Positions 1 to 8,850 of a stretch of 64,000 bases of DNA are shown piece after piece; position 1 is the first letter of the stretch, and every line of letters begins with the position of its first letter. This stretch comes from Pinibacter soli. GTDB lineage: Bacteria > Bacteroidota > Bacteroidia > Chitinophagales > Chitinophagaceae. The notes beneath the pieces were generated by a model, which saw only the letters and a list, made by a program, of their open reading frames with translations, was not told the origin of the DNA and did no database searches. The position numbers and the translations under genes are program-made. Where the stretch lies: positions 1,876,173 to 1,940,172 of the forward strand of contig NZ_JASBRG010000007.1 in NCBI RefSeq assembly GCF_029961145.1, given 5' to 3'.

Positions 1-500
1 TCAGGAAGGTCGGTATAAACGACTTCTACCCTCGCAATGCTGGCCATGGTTGACTGCACCACTTTTGGATTGAAAACATCTGCAGATTCTTTGCTACAAA
101 CAACTTGCTCAATTCCGAACCAGTCAGCGATCCTCACCAGAGTTCCAAGGTTTCCCGGGTCCTGGATGCCATCAAGCGCAAGTATAATCTGATGATCCTT
201 GTCAACAAATGTTGGTTTCTTAAAAAGACAAAGCACTTTATTGGGAGTAGAAAGAAACGAAATGCGTTCAAGTTCTGATTCGCTAATAACATTTACCTGA
301 TCCTGTTTCAGCCCAGAAACCAGGCCACCATTGGTATCCAGCCATTCCTGCACCGCAAAAACTTCAACAGGTTGTATATTTTTACAAAGTAAAAGTTCAT
401 GAACAATTTTTGGGCCTTCTGCTACAAATACGTTTTCTTCGTCTCTTAGTTTTTTCTGGCTTAAACTTTGAATATATTTGGCCTTCGATTTTACCAACAT
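1..500 (-). CDS. TrmH/SpoU-family RNA 2'-O-methyltransferase, 3' end cut by window
   Basis: The minus strand reads open from an ATG at 498-500 to the window edge, giving the first 166 residues of a SpoU (SPOUT) class methyltransferase. These enzymes transfer methyl from SAM to a ribose 2'-OH in rRNA or tRNA using a deep trefoil knot. The N-terminal 90 residues look like a SpoU substrate-binding domain (AEGPKIVHELL near residue 27). SpoU motif 1 follows as LDGIQDPGNLGTLVRIAD at 109-126, and motif 2 begins as NPKVVQSTMAS at 144. The final motif 3 lies outside the window. The gene is divergent from the Omp85 lipoprotein gene, with only 24 bp between the two start codons. Whether the target is 23S rRNA (RlmB-like) or tRNA cannot be decided. 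Family is secure; substrate is not. Confidence 0.9.
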   Translation of the reverse strand, partial: MLVKSKAKYIQSLSQKKLRDEENVFVAEGPKIVHELLLCKNIQPVEVFAVQEWLDTNGGLVSGLKQDQVNVISESELERISFLSTPNKVLCLFKKPTFVDKDHQIILALDGIQDPGNLGTLVRIADWFGIEQVVCSKESADVFNPKVVQSTMASIARVEVVYTDLP

Positions 501-524
501 TTATTATTAGCGTTTACTTTCTTT

Positions 525-2891
525 ATGATATTTAAGCGGCAAGTTAATTCATCCACCTTCATTTACAGCACTTGCCTGGCATTGGTACTCGTTTTCTTTT
601 TGGGATCGTGCCTTACGGTAAAAAACTTTCCGCCAAACAAACCATTCGTCTTCAAATCAAATATAAAAATTGAGAGTAAGCAGCCAATTAACCAAAAGGA
701 TGAACTAAAGGAAAAACTGCTTATCCAGCTCGACGACAGCATTAAGAACCGCATTGTCACCAAATTACTTATCAGGCAAAAACTCGATAAACCACCTGTT
801 TTTGATACTTCGTACGCTGTTCGGAGCGCAACCTTCATGAAGGCCCTCTTAAAAAGCCAGGGTTACATGAGCGGAACCGTCACCTGGGACTCTACCCTGA
901 TCGTTAAAAAGAAGAAGAAAAAGCAACAACTCCGTGTTATAACAACGTTTACCGTTACACCGGGGATACTGACCAAAATTGACTCAATCAGCTATAATTT
1001 TAGAGATACATCTTTGCAGGCCCTTGTTATGCGCAGCTTACGGCGCTCAGATCTTAAAAAAGGCGATGCATACAAAAAAGAGGCGATCTCTGCCGAGCTG
1101 GACAGGTTGATCGACCAGTTTAAAAACAACGGTTATTACAAAATCAGTCGTGAAGATATTTACGCAGAAGTCGACACAGTAGAGGCCCGGCTCATTAACC
1201 CAAACATTGACATCTTTGAAAGAGCACGTTTGTTGGCTGAATTGCAAAAAAGAGGACAGAACCCAACTGTAGATATCGTATTTAAACAGCGGGCGAAAGA
1301 GAACCCTTCGCATCTAAAGAAATTCTACATTGACAAGGTTACCATTTACCCCGACCTTACCATTAGAGACGACACCGTGGAAACGGTTTCCAGGAAAGAC
1401 ACGATCAGAAACGTAACGATTATTTCCAAATACAATCTCTTTAAACCCAAATTCGTTGAAGCTCACAACTACCTGAAACCCGGCGCCCTTTACAGCCAAC
1501 GCAACTATATAAGAACGATAAACAGCTATAACCAGCTTGGCGCATGGCAGCAAACTGCCATTGATATTTTTTCAAATGATTCTCTTGGCAAGCTAAACAT
1601 GGATGTCCGTCTTTACCCGGCAGTAAGACGTAACCTGAACATTGGTTTGGAAGCGAGCAGGAACGAAAGCGACGTTGTTGCCACCAACTTGTTTGGCCTG
1701 GGTGTTACATTTGGCATTACCGATAAAAACATTGCGAAACAATCTGTACAAAGTAGCCTTAACACGCGTTTCGGTGTGGAATTGGGACAAGAATTGCTGC
1801 AAACCATTCAGACTTCCATCAACTACACGCTGCATTTCCCCAAGTTCATCCTGCCGTTTAAAGACAGCAGCCGCGTGAAGGGAAAAATCAGCACTGAAGG
1901 GACAAACCTTAGTATCAACGCCTCAAACACTTTGAGAAAGGATTTCTATACTTTACAAAATGCCAATATTTCATGGTCGTACGATTGGACAAAGGGCCGC
2001 GAGATTACAAGGAGAAATAAAATATACCTTTTCAACTATAGCCCAATAAATGTTGAATATCAGCACGTTATCCCAACAGACAGTTTAAGAATTCTCATTC
2101 GTGATGCCCCCAATCTCTACTATACATTCCAGGACGGGTTTATTGTAAGCCAGAACTTCAGGTTTCAGGTCATTACCACAAAGGGCAAACACACAACATC
2201 TGTAAAAACAGGTTTGGAGGAAAGTGGCGGACTACTTGGTCTAATAAAAACGCTCGATGTAGATGCTAAACTCTTTCGTTTTGTAAAAACTTTTTTAGAT
2301 TATAGTCACAATATTACTTACAAAAAAACGGCACTTGCCTTTCATGCTTATGGAGGTTTCGGTTTTTCCTATGGCGATACCAAAGACAGTTTGGGTAATG
2401 TTATACCTGAACAGGCATTGCCGGTAACCCGTGGATTTACTGCGGGTGGCCCAAACAGCATGCGTGCCTGGCGTGCAAGGCAGTTAGGTCCGGGCTCCTC
2501 AAAATTCTACGAAGAACTCCCCACCCCAAACCTCGATCGTTTTGGAGACATTCAACTGGAAGGAAACGCGGAGTATCGTTACAATTTATTTAATATAGGC
2601 AGCTTAAAGATCAAGAGCGCCCTTTTCCTGGATATGGGGAATATCTGGCTGCGTAATAACCAGGGCCAGGAGGGTTTGAATAATGGTGTTTTTAAATTGA
2701 ACAGATTATACAAGGACCTCGCAGTCGGCGCCGGTACCAGCTTGCGTTTCGATTTTGATTATTTCCTTATACGCCTTGACTGGGCCTACCAAATCAAAAA
2801 TCCACTATACGCCGACTACCACTACGGCTGGTTCCAGCAAATCAAATTCTGGGACGGACAGTTTCAGCTGGGGATCAATTACCCCTTTTAA
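525..2891 (+). CDS. tamL: Omp85-superfamily outer-membrane lipoprotein, TamL-like
   Basis: A 788-residue outer-membrane assembly protein of the BamA/TamA superfamily. From the ATG at 525 it has a signal peptide ending in a lipobox (FFLGSC, Cys29), so it is predicted to be lipid-anchored; Bacteroidota carry such a lipidated TamA, called TamL. Residues about 30-370 look like soluble POTRA-type modules. The rest is rich in alternating beta-strand pattern and contains the Omp85 barrel signature GGPNSMRAWRARQLGPG near residue 630. It ends in NYPF, an aromatic barrel terminus. An upstream ATG at 468 is in frame but would overlap the divergent methyltransferase start and bury the signal peptide, so 525 is preferred. 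The usual partner TamB is not next to it here. The stop codon touches the left arm of an intergenic inverted repeat. Role inferred: insertion of outer-membrane proteins or lipid transport with TamB. Confidence 0.85.
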   Translation: MIFKRQVNSSTFIYSTCLALVLVFFLGSCLTVKNFPPNKPFVFKSNIKIESKQPINQKDELKEKLLIQLDDSIKNRIVTKLLIRQKLDKPPVFDTSYAVRSATFMKALLKSQGYMSGTVTWDSTLIVKKKKKKQQLRVITTFTVTPGILTKIDSISYNFRDTSLQALVMRSLRRSDLKKGDAYKKEAISAELDRLIDQFKNNGYYKISREDIYAEVDTVEARLINPNIDIFERARLLAELQKRGQNPTVDIVFKQRAKENPSHLKKFYIDKVTIYPDLTIRDDTVETVSRKDTIRNVTIISKYNLFKPKFVEAHNYLKPGALYSQRNYIRTINSYNQLGAWQQTAIDIFSNDSLGKLNMDVRLYPAVRRNLNIGLEASRNESDVVATNLFGLGVTFGITDKNIAKQSVQSSLNTRFGVELGQELLQTIQTSINYTLHFPKFILPFKDSSRVKGKISTEGTNLSINASNTLRKDFYTLQNANISWSYDWTKGREITRRNKIYLFNYSPINVEYQHVIPTDSLRILIRDAPNLYYTFQDGFIVSQNFRFQVITTKGKHTTSVKTGLEESGGLLGLIKTLDVDAKLFRFVKTFLDYSHNITYKKTALAFHAYGGFGFSYGDTKDSLGNVIPEQALPVTRGFTAGGPNSMRAWRARQLGPGSSKFYEELPTPNLDRFGDIQLEGNAEYRYNLFNIGSLKIKSALFLDMGNIWLRNNQGQEGLNNGVFKLNRLYKDLAVGAGTSLRFDFDYFLIRLDWAYQIKNPLYADYHYGWFQQIKFWDGQFQLGINYPF

Positions 2892-3043
2892 ATTTGAGAA
2901 TTTGAAAAATGTGCTAATTTGAAAATGTAGGGTGCCGCAGCGAAACAATTGATTTTATCTTCTCGCTATTTAGAGATTAAGCGCCCCAAAGAAAGTCACA
3001 CACAAAGCATTTACAAATTTTCAAATCCTCAAATTTTCAAATT
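2891..3043. repeat. Family A intergenic inverted repeat between tamL and truB
   Basis: Left arm 2891-2926 is made of AATTTGA/GAAAAT words; right arm 3013-3043 is its approximate reverse complement. The tamL stop overlaps the left arm, and the truB stop codon (TGA) is inside the right arm. The spacer holds GGTGCCGC near 2930 and the second core motif (reverse orientation) at 2994-3012. The element separates two convergent genes and could serve as a bidirectional terminator. Confidence 0.8.
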
Positions 3044-3717
3044 GCCAAGTTTTGTTCAAAACTTGACAGGCTCTCCGCCAGATCAAGGGTAAACTCTCCA
3101 ATGCGTGTTCGGCACAGTTTACTTAAGTAGCCGCCGCAACCGAGCGCTGCACCGAAATCATTGGCCAGGCTACGTATGTAGGTGCCAGTGGAACAAACTA
3201 CTCTGAAATCAATTTTGGGAAGATCAATGGATGTAATCTCAAATTCTTTGATGGTTATTAGACGAGCATCGAGTTTTACCTCTTTTCCTTTTCTCGCTAA
3301 TTCATACACTCTTTTACCATCTACTTTAATAGCGGAATGTATTGGAGGCACCTGCATAATTTCGCCAGTAAACTGTTCAGTCGCTGCGCGAATCTGCTCC
3401 GGTGTAATGTGAGCATATTCTTTAAAGTCGATTGGATCGCTCTCGAGGTCGTAGGTTGGCGTAACGGCGCCAATGGTAATAGTACCCGTGTATTCCTTTT
3501 CCCTCGCCATGTATTCGTTGATCTTCTTGGTAAACCTTCCCGTGCATACGATCAGCAGGCCGGTTGCCAGCGGATCGAGTGTACCCGCATGCCCCACCTT
3601 CTTAATCTTGATCAGGTTGCGAATTTTCCTGATCACATCAAAAGAGGTCCACTCCAAAGGCTTGTCAATCAAGATCACCTGCCCCTCGTCGTACTTGTTT
3701 TTATAGATGCGTTCCAA
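3037..3717 (-). CDS. truB: tRNA pseudouridine(55) synthase TruB
   Basis: A 226-residue protein that isomerises U55 in the T-loop of tRNAs. The N-terminus has GQVILIDKPLEWTSFDV (12-28), and the catalytic motif GHAGTLDPLATGLL puts the nucleophile at Asp48. KEYTGTITIGAVTPTYDLES follows, with the RNA-binding IHSAIKVDGKRVYELAR and CSTGTYIRSLANDFG motifs later. It is shorter than the E. coli protein because the C-terminal PUA-like domain is missing, as is common in this phylum. The start is a TTG at 3717, since no in-frame ATG lies nearby upstream. The last residues (NLAI) and the TGA stop are supplied by a family A repeat arm. Transcribed away from the M48 cluster across a 166-bp gap containing another inverted repeat. 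Confidence 0.95.
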   Translation of the reverse strand: MERIYKNKYDEGQVILIDKPLEWTSFDVIRKIRNLIKIKKVGHAGTLDPLATGLLIVCTGRFTKKINEYMAREKEYTGTITIGAVTPTYDLESDPIDFKEYAHITPEQIRAATEQFTGEIMQVPPIHSAIKVDGKRVYELARKGKEVKLDARLITIKEFEITSIDLPKIDFRVVCSTGTYIRSLANDFGAALGCGGYLSKLCRTRIGEFTLDLAESLSSFEQNLAI

Positions 3718-3750
3718 GTGCTTTTTTTGCGAAAGTAAGATGTTGAAAGT

Positions 3751-3889
3751 AATTAATAATTAATAAAGGATAATTAATAGGGTAAGAGTCGCAACAGTTT
3801 GTAGTAACCTATTGACCATTACACTTTAATGTAGCTTGATATAATTTCGCTCACTATCCTATTAATTATTCTTTATTAATTATTCATTG
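3751..3889. repeat. Family I intergenic inverted repeat
   Basis: Arms 3751-3782 (AATTAATAATTAATAAAGG and on) and 3858-3889 are near-perfect reverse complements. The M48 protease stop codon (TGA, 3884-3886) lies at the edge of the right arm. The spacer contains GAGTCGCAACAGT near 3785, a partial match to the GTGCGACGCAACAG core seen in other elements. Confidence 0.75.
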
Positions 3890-4672
3890 TCCCTTCACAC
3901 TCTCCCACTCCTTTCCATCCAGCACTGGCATCGCAACCATTTTCGACGTTTTTGTTTGGGCTATAATGGCTTCTGAGCGGGCTTTTGCATTAGGATGTGT
4001 GCTAATCAGATAAGCAGCGCTGGGAAGTGCGCTTTCTTTATCCATTCGTTCCAGGAACCGGGCAAGATTGACGGGATCTATATTAGCATTCGTCATGTAT
4101 TGAACAGCGTATTCATCCGCCTCGCTTTCAAGTGTGCGGTCGTAAGCAGTTGAAGACAATAATTTGCTAATCTGTTTTAACACTGCCCCTCCACTACTTC
4201 CCGTGGACGAAAGGATAACAGACAATCCAAATTCTTTCAGTAATTTCTTAGCAACATGATTTCGTGTCATGTGCGCTATTTCATGCGACATCACTCCCGC
4301 AAGCTCTTCAGGATTTTTACAATCTTTAATCAATGCAGAGTAGATCACCAAATGATTTCCGGGCAGTGCAAATGCATTGATCTCCTTGTTTTCAAGCACA
4401 TGGATCTTTATTGAATCGGCAGGAATAGAGAGATGATTGCTGTTGCATATCTTATCTCTGATCTTGTTCAAGGCATTGGTGAGTGTATCATTTTCAATAA
4501 CTGTATTGGTTGTTTCAAATGCTTTCCAGACTTGTTTGCCAATTTGATCGACGCTCTGTCGCTTGATCTGTTTGATGTGTAACAGGCGAACAAAATCAAC
4601 TTTTGAAAGCATGAACCAAATTCCAAAAAAAGATAATAACAATATTAAAAATTGGGGAACGATCTTTTTCAT
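3884..4672 (-). CDS. M48-family zinc metallopeptidase, membrane-anchored
   Basis: A 262-residue protease with an N-terminal hydrophobic anchor (residues about 7-22) and an M48 catalytic domain facing the periplasm. The zinc motif HEIAH is at residues 130-134 (H130, H134, catalytic E131). The third ligand is E184 in the LESEADEYA helix. M48 proteins include HtpX, Oma1 and BepA; the anchor plus lack of a TPR domain suggests an Oma1/YcaL-like quality-control protease. It is the last gene of a four-gene minus-strand cluster, starting 1 bp after the stop of the DUF4870-like gene, so translational coupling is likely. The tight linkage suggests the protease acts on or with the three small membrane proteins ahead of it; this is inference. 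Confidence 0.88.
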   Translation of the reverse strand: MKKIVPQFLILLLSFFGIWFMLSKVDFVRLLHIKQIKRQSVDQIGKQVWKAFETTNTVIENDTLTNALNKIRDKICNSNHLSIPADSIKIHVLENKEINAFALPGNHLVIYSALIKDCKNPEELAGVMSHEIAHMTRNHVAKKLLKEFGLSVILSSTGSSGGAVLKQISKLLSSTAYDRTLESEADEYAVQYMTNANIDPVNLARFLERMDKESALPSAAYLISTHPNAKARSEAIIAQTKTSKMVAMPVLDGKEWESVKGQ

Positions 4673-4673
4673 A

Positions 4674-5120
4674 TCAGGGCTTGCAGATTAAGTTCGTTAA
4701 AGGACCATAGAACCACCACTGCACATGAATACCCTTGCGGGTTTTGATAGCAGTGTTAACGGTGGCAATAAAATCAGAGAGGTTAAAAATAATAACGGTG
4801 ATGATGTAGGCAATATAAGGGTTCGAAATTTCCCTGGTACCAAATACAATTGACATTGTCCAGTAAAAGCTCGCACTATTAATAAACAACAATGAAAATT
4901 GCGAAATAAAAGCCTGCGTACAATGCCAGCGGGTAAAGTAAGTACCCTTTCTGTTGCCCAGATAAAAAATAAGGGTTGCCACCAGGTTTATGATCGGTAA
5001 AGGCAGGCCGGCCATTATGGCAATGAGCGACATCAAATAACTGTTTGACGCCCTCTCCGCTTCATGATCGGAAGAGACAACGTATGTGTTGTCTGCACGA
5101 CGTAAATTTTCCGTTGTCAT
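4674..5120 (-). CDS. DUF4870-like small membrane protein
   Basis: A 148-residue integral membrane protein. After a charged N-terminus (about 25 residues) come hydrophobic segments near 30-53, 70-90 and 100-120. The pattern, in which a YFTRWHCTQAF-type segment follows the first helix pair and the last helix ends in a basic stretch, resembles the DUF4870/Tic20-like family; that assignment is from memory. It sits between the DUF2752 gene (7 bp away) and the M48 protease gene (1 bp away), so it is almost certainly co-transcribed. No catalytic residues are evident and its molecular role is unknown. Confidence 0.75.
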   Translation of the reverse strand: MTTENLRRADNTYVVSSDHEAERASNSYLMSLIAIMAGLPLPIINLVATLIFYLGNRKGTYFTRWHCTQAFISQFSLLFINSASFYWTMSIVFGTREISNPYIAYIITVIIFNLSDFIATVNTAIKTRKGIHVQWWFYGPLTNLICKP

Positions 5121-5126
5121 AACTAC

Positions 5127-5540
5127 TTATAAGTGTTTGTAAATATTCCAGATCCAATTGGCACTTATTAATGCAATAGCAGGAAGCGCTACCGCTTTTT
5201 GAGTAAGTTTTGTTTCTGCAAATGCATAAAAGCAAAAAAAACTATTTTGCTTTTTAAGCAAGTCCGTTGCAACCCATAAAGGCAAAACGATCAATGCCGC
5301 CAAAAGCAAAAAACCCAATGGATTAATAAGAAACGCATTTAAGAAATCTGCATGTAGAAGCGACATTACAGATCTCGTTGCACCGCATGCAGGGCAGGGA
5401 ATGCCTGTTAGCCACTTGAATATGCAAAGAGTGTAGTGTTCCTCACTGTGCATTGCATGATTAAACAAGTTCCAACCAAGCCAGGCATATCCCGCACTGG
5501 AAATGACAAGAATTAAGGTATATAGTTTTCTTCTTGTCAT
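5127..5540 (-). CDS. DUF2752 membrane protein
   Basis: A 137-residue membrane protein with an N-terminal hydrophobic segment (residues 7-26), a conserved cysteine turn GIPCPACGATRS at about 47-58 (C49, C52), and two further hydrophobic segments near 70-90 and 115-130. The CPxCGxTR signature followed by a helix with a conserved small residue and NPLG is the hallmark of DUF2752, a domain of unknown function abundant in Bacteroidota. The CxxC pair could bind metal or be redox-active. The gene lies between TM2 and DUF4870-like genes with gaps of 8 and 6 bp, indicating one transcript. Confidence 0.85.
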   Translation of the reverse strand: MTRRKLYTLILVISSAGYAWLGWNLFNHAMHSEEHYTLCIFKWLTGIPCPACGATRSVMSLLHADFLNAFLINPLGFLLLAALIVLPLWVATDLLKKQNSFFCFYAFAETKLTQKAVALPAIALISANWIWNIYKHL

Positions 5541-5548
5541 TATTCTAC

Positions 5549-5887
5549 TTAATAAAAAACGGTTTGAAGTAATTGCAGGTTCTTTTCTCTTGTTGCACCC
5601 TGGATAAGGAACCAGTCAACAATTGTCCAGATACCAAAGCCGCCACAGGTAAGTAATTTACCAATACCTATACCTGTATCTCCAATAATAAACCTGTCGA
5701 TGCCAAGCTGCCCCGCAAGTATAGAAACGATAAGGCTTGTAGTAGGATCTTTTAAAGAAATGGTTTGTAACAATATCCATTTTTCGTCAGGTAGTTCTAG
5801 TAGTCTTTCTCTGATAGTTGGGATAACATGACTTTCAAAAAACTTGGCGTTCGTCAAAATGTACATGTCTACTTTCTGAGCGTCCAT
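5549..5887 (-). CDS. TM2-domain membrane protein
   Basis: A 112-residue protein with a soluble N-terminal region of about 48 residues and a TM2 domain: two short transmembrane helices (about 50-66 and 78-95) joined by a tight turn. GQLGIDRFIIGDTGIGIGKLLT (59-80) is the usual TM2 core with its conserved D-R-F. A charged tail follows. It is the first gene of the cluster TM2-DUF2752-DUF4870-M48, and the promoter is expected in the 270-bp gap upstream. TM2 proteins are widespread but of unknown function in bacteria. Confidence 0.88.
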   Translation of the reverse strand: MDAQKVDMYILTNAKFFESHVIPTIRERLLELPDEKWILLQTISLKDPTTSLIVSILAGQLGIDRFIIGDTGIGIGKLLTCGGFGIWTIVDWFLIQGATREKNLQLLQTVFY

Positions 5888-6123
5888 TGGTGTTTAAAGG
5901 GTTTAGGTTATTCCTACTCGTTAGGCTTTTCGGATGCGCCGTTATTCAAAATAACAATTGGTTAATGTGTGAAGCTAGTTTAAAAATTGAATACAGCTTA
6001 AAATTAACCAGTACTTTTTTATTGCAATTGTTGAAAAATAAAACAGCGTATAAATAGAAACGCTTAGAAAAAATGTAAGAAGTAGATATACGGTGTCCGA
6101 TAGTCGTCGCAATGCAACTCTCA

Positions 6124-6160
6124 AAAGAATGATCTACACTGTACGTCGCACATCATTCTT
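6124..6160 (-). terminator. Stem-loop overlapping the stop codon of the DUF5686 gene
   Basis: On the minus strand the TAA stop at 6159-6161 overlaps a 9-bp arm AAGAATGAT, which pairs with ATCATTCTT at 6124-6132 (same strand) and is followed by TTTGAG. The 19-nt loop contains GTGCGACGTACAGT, related to the core found in other intergenic elements. It fits a terminator or mRNA 3'-end stem-loop. Confidence 0.55.
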
Positions 6161-8633
6161 ATTGCCTCGGCGGCGCCAAAAGATTAATCCCCAGCCTGAA
6201 TCCCGTATACGCTTTCTGTCCATATTCAAATCCCCATACAAAATCTGCGCGGAGGATGCGGAACACATTTTCCAGTCCCACACCAGCTTCAATGTAATTG
6301 CTGTGATCATTGATGTAAAATGTGTTCATGCTGCCCACTAGTTGCCAGTTCAATTTTCTGAACACAGGAATTTTATTGGTGAGAAAACCATTGAAATGAT
6401 GTTCGATATGCGCTTCCCCATATAACGTGGCAGTGTTGCTGAATTTGTAGTAAGGCAGCAAAAGGAACCCATTGAAGTAATTGGTCACCATAGTGATCTG
6501 GTTACCATTGAAATGCTTGTAATCCTGCACTTGTACCTGTTTTGCTTTATAGAAACCGCCGGCAGAAATATTGTATTTGAAAGTTCCCGCCAGTTTCAGA
6601 TTCAGATCATCGTTGATGCCTATGCGCCATTTTCCATAATCTACGTCGCTGCCGAACAATCCTTTTATCCCCATGGTTATGCCGGCGGTAAACGTTGGAT
6701 ATTTTGAACTGATTTCAAATCGTCTGTCCGGAAACTCAATGTAGCGGCTGCCGGGTCTCCAGCTAATGCCTAACGACAACATGGAAGCCTGGTGACGCTT
6801 AAAGTTTTCAGACATAAGATCCGTTGGATAATTGGGCGTATAACTTCTGGTATCCCATGCTTTCCATGATTGATCGGTTGTATTTTCCAGCGGTATTCTA
6901 TCCTGGTACTGGAACCCGATCCTCGCCGTAAGGCCGTCTGCAATGCCTTTTGAATAATCGATCCTGCCGCTCCATGCCTCATATATCTTCATGTAGTTGT
7001 GCATCCAGATGAGCGAGGAGAAGCTATTGAAAAGTGGATCGATCGGATTGTTGTTGTTGAATTGATAAACGTTTTTACCGCCGCCTGCCGAAAGGCTTGA
7101 TGGCCGTTTTTTGCCCACGTCATAGGAAGCCGTGAGATAGGCATTCAAATGCCCGTTGCTAAAGCCATAGCGTATAAGCGGTGAAATGGAAACCGATCTG
7201 CTAAAACCTGTTGAGTCGAGCCTTTTCGTATAGCTGACCCGGGCATTGATCACCCATCCTTCAACTGTATTAAAGCTAACTGATTGTGCCAGCGGGAAAA
7301 TAGTAAGCGTTGATCTGTCTTTTTGTTTGGAAATCGTTTGCCCCAAAAACAAAATACCGGGCACAGAAGGCTTGTTGCGGATCCTGTCAATAGAATCCAG
7401 GTACCGCGGGTCTTCACGCAACTTTTCTAAACTATCTTTTTTATGGTAGTCTCTTTGTTCTTCTGTCTGCAACGGAACCGGTCTGGTTGTATCCCAATAC
7501 AGACTGTCTTTTTTGTTACTTCCTTCTTCATATTTCAAAACAGTGTTGTCGAAGAATTTTTTCTGAAACTCCGGATGCACGTCAAACTTTGAATAGATAT
7601 TCACAAAATTGCCGTACACATCAAATCCAAAAACTTTAATGGCGGGATATACCACCTGCGTTTTTATCACCCACACATTTTTATCAAATGGCACATACAA
7701 TTGATTGATGCGTAAAGTATCAAGGAACTGCATTTGCGACTCCTTTGTAATTTGCAACTCCACACTGTGAATGCGCCAGTCATCATCTGTGATATTGATA
7801 TAACCACTGAACAACGGTTCGTACTTTCGTTTAGGTATTACCTTTATGCGATTGATCTCGCGGCCATCTTCAATAAAACTTCCTTCGAATTTGTACTTGT
7901 AAAAATTGAGTGCATTATCAGCAATTGGAGAAATAAAGCCACGCGGATTTAAGTTGGGACCAAGGTCCACATTGTTCTTATAAAAGGTTACAAACTGCGG
8001 CAAGCTGAATCCAAAACCGTCTCTTTGTCCGCTTACTTTGGTTGATAAAACCTCCACTTTTATTTTATCGGTTTGCGAAGAATATTTCATTACAGATTCT
8101 GAGAGGTACATCATTTTCTTTTTACTCGTGTCGCCATCCTCAAAATCTATTTTCTGTCCCATGAATTTGTTGGGATAATCACGTAATTGCATTTGCCCCT
8201 TAATGTACACTTCACATTGAAACGTATCGAGTTGTTTTAAATAAAAAGGACGCTTCTTTATAGCATTTCGTATTATTTCATACGCAGGATCTTCGCCGCC
8301 GGGCCTTACCACCACTTCTGCCAATGAAAGCTGCTGTCGCGATAATTGAAAGTTCAAAACAATATCTTCATTGCCTATCGTAATTTCTCTTTCTTTTCTT
8401 TCATAACCCACATACTGGCAAACAATGGTGTAAATGCCGGGCGATAATTGCAGGAAATATTTTCCTTCATTATTGGCTGTGGTGCCATGTGTGGAGTTCT
8501 TGATAAGTATAGAAGCGAAGGGCAAAATAGCACCTTTATCATCCGTAATGATTCCGCTTATTCTACCAGCATAGGTGAAGAAAGAAATATGCAAAAGCAA
8601 TAAGCTTGTAATGAAGCGTATGGTATGGTTCAT
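6159..8633 (-). CDS. DUF5686 / carboxypeptidase-regulatory-like outer-membrane protein
   Basis: An 824-residue exported protein. Residues 1-22 form a signal peptide. Residues about 23-110 form a CarboxypepD_reg-like beta-sandwich (GRISGIITDDKGAILPFASI, then GTTANNEGKYFLQLSPGIYT), as seen at the N-terminus of many TonB-dependent receptors. The remainder is the DUF5686 region: a soluble middle part with long charged stretches around 390-430, then about 350 residues with alternating aromatic strands typical of an outer-membrane barrel, ending GINLLAPPRQ. The architecture is a standard Bacteroidota family of unknown function. It is monocistronic: the upstream gap contains a family B inverted repeat and the downstream stop is fused to a stem-loop. 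Confidence 0.88.
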   Translation of the reverse strand: MNHTIRFITSLLLLHISFFTYAGRISGIITDDKGAILPFASILIKNSTHGTTANNEGKYFLQLSPGIYTIVCQYVGYERKEREITIGNEDIVLNFQLSRQQLSLAEVVVRPGGEDPAYEIIRNAIKKRPFYLKQLDTFQCEVYIKGQMQLRDYPNKFMGQKIDFEDGDTSKKKMMYLSESVMKYSSQTDKIKVEVLSTKVSGQRDGFGFSLPQFVTFYKNNVDLGPNLNPRGFISPIADNALNFYKYKFEGSFIEDGREINRIKVIPKRKYEPLFSGYINITDDDWRIHSVELQITKESQMQFLDTLRINQLYVPFDKNVWVIKTQVVYPAIKVFGFDVYGNFVNIYSKFDVHPEFQKKFFDNTVLKYEEGSNKKDSLYWDTTRPVPLQTEEQRDYHKKDSLEKLREDPRYLDSIDRIRNKPSVPGILFLGQTISKQKDRSTLTIFPLAQSVSFNTVEGWVINARVSYTKRLDSTGFSRSVSISPLIRYGFSNGHLNAYLTASYDVGKKRPSSLSAGGGKNVYQFNNNNPIDPLFNSFSSLIWMHNYMKIYEAWSGRIDYSKGIADGLTARIGFQYQDRIPLENTTDQSWKAWDTRSYTPNYPTDLMSENFKRHQASMLSLGISWRPGSRYIEFPDRRFEISSKYPTFTAGITMGIKGLFGSDVDYGKWRIGINDDLNLKLAGTFKYNISAGGFYKAKQVQVQDYKHFNGNQITMVTNYFNGFLLLPYYKFSNTATLYGEAHIEHHFNGFLTNKIPVFRKLNWQLVGSMNTFYINDHSNYIEAGVGLENVFRILRADFVWGFEYGQKAYTGFRLGINLLAPPRQ

Positions 8634-8651
8634 AGTTAAATATAAGAATTT

Positions 8652-8850
8652 TAGTGAGCACGCAGATGACGCTGATTAGACTGATTTACGCTGATCTTTT
8701 TCTGATTGTCGAAAGTTCAAGATTTTCTTTGATTTGATTGGCATACTATTTTCAAATCTTAGCCAATAATCAAAATCATAAAGATTTCGTTCCTTCAAAT
8801 CTTCTCATCTGTGTAAATCAGTCCAATCAGCGTCATCTGCGTGCTCACTA
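8652..8850. repeat. Family B intergenic inverted repeat
   Basis: Left arm 8652-8695 begins TAGTGAGCACGCAGATGACG; right arm 8805-8850 is its reverse complement with a few mismatches. The bioF stop codon (TAG) is the outer end of the right arm. The spacer carries a second, weaker pair near 8722-8735 and 8768-8792. Part of the family found again at 37.2, 38.1, 43.1 and 45.7 kb. Confidence 0.8.

Noticed and set aside
5888-6158. A small gene in the gap between the TM2 cluster and the DUF5686 gene
   Set aside because: The only frame (from about 6093) overlaps the stem-loop and runs antisense into the DUF5686 gene; no family resemblance.
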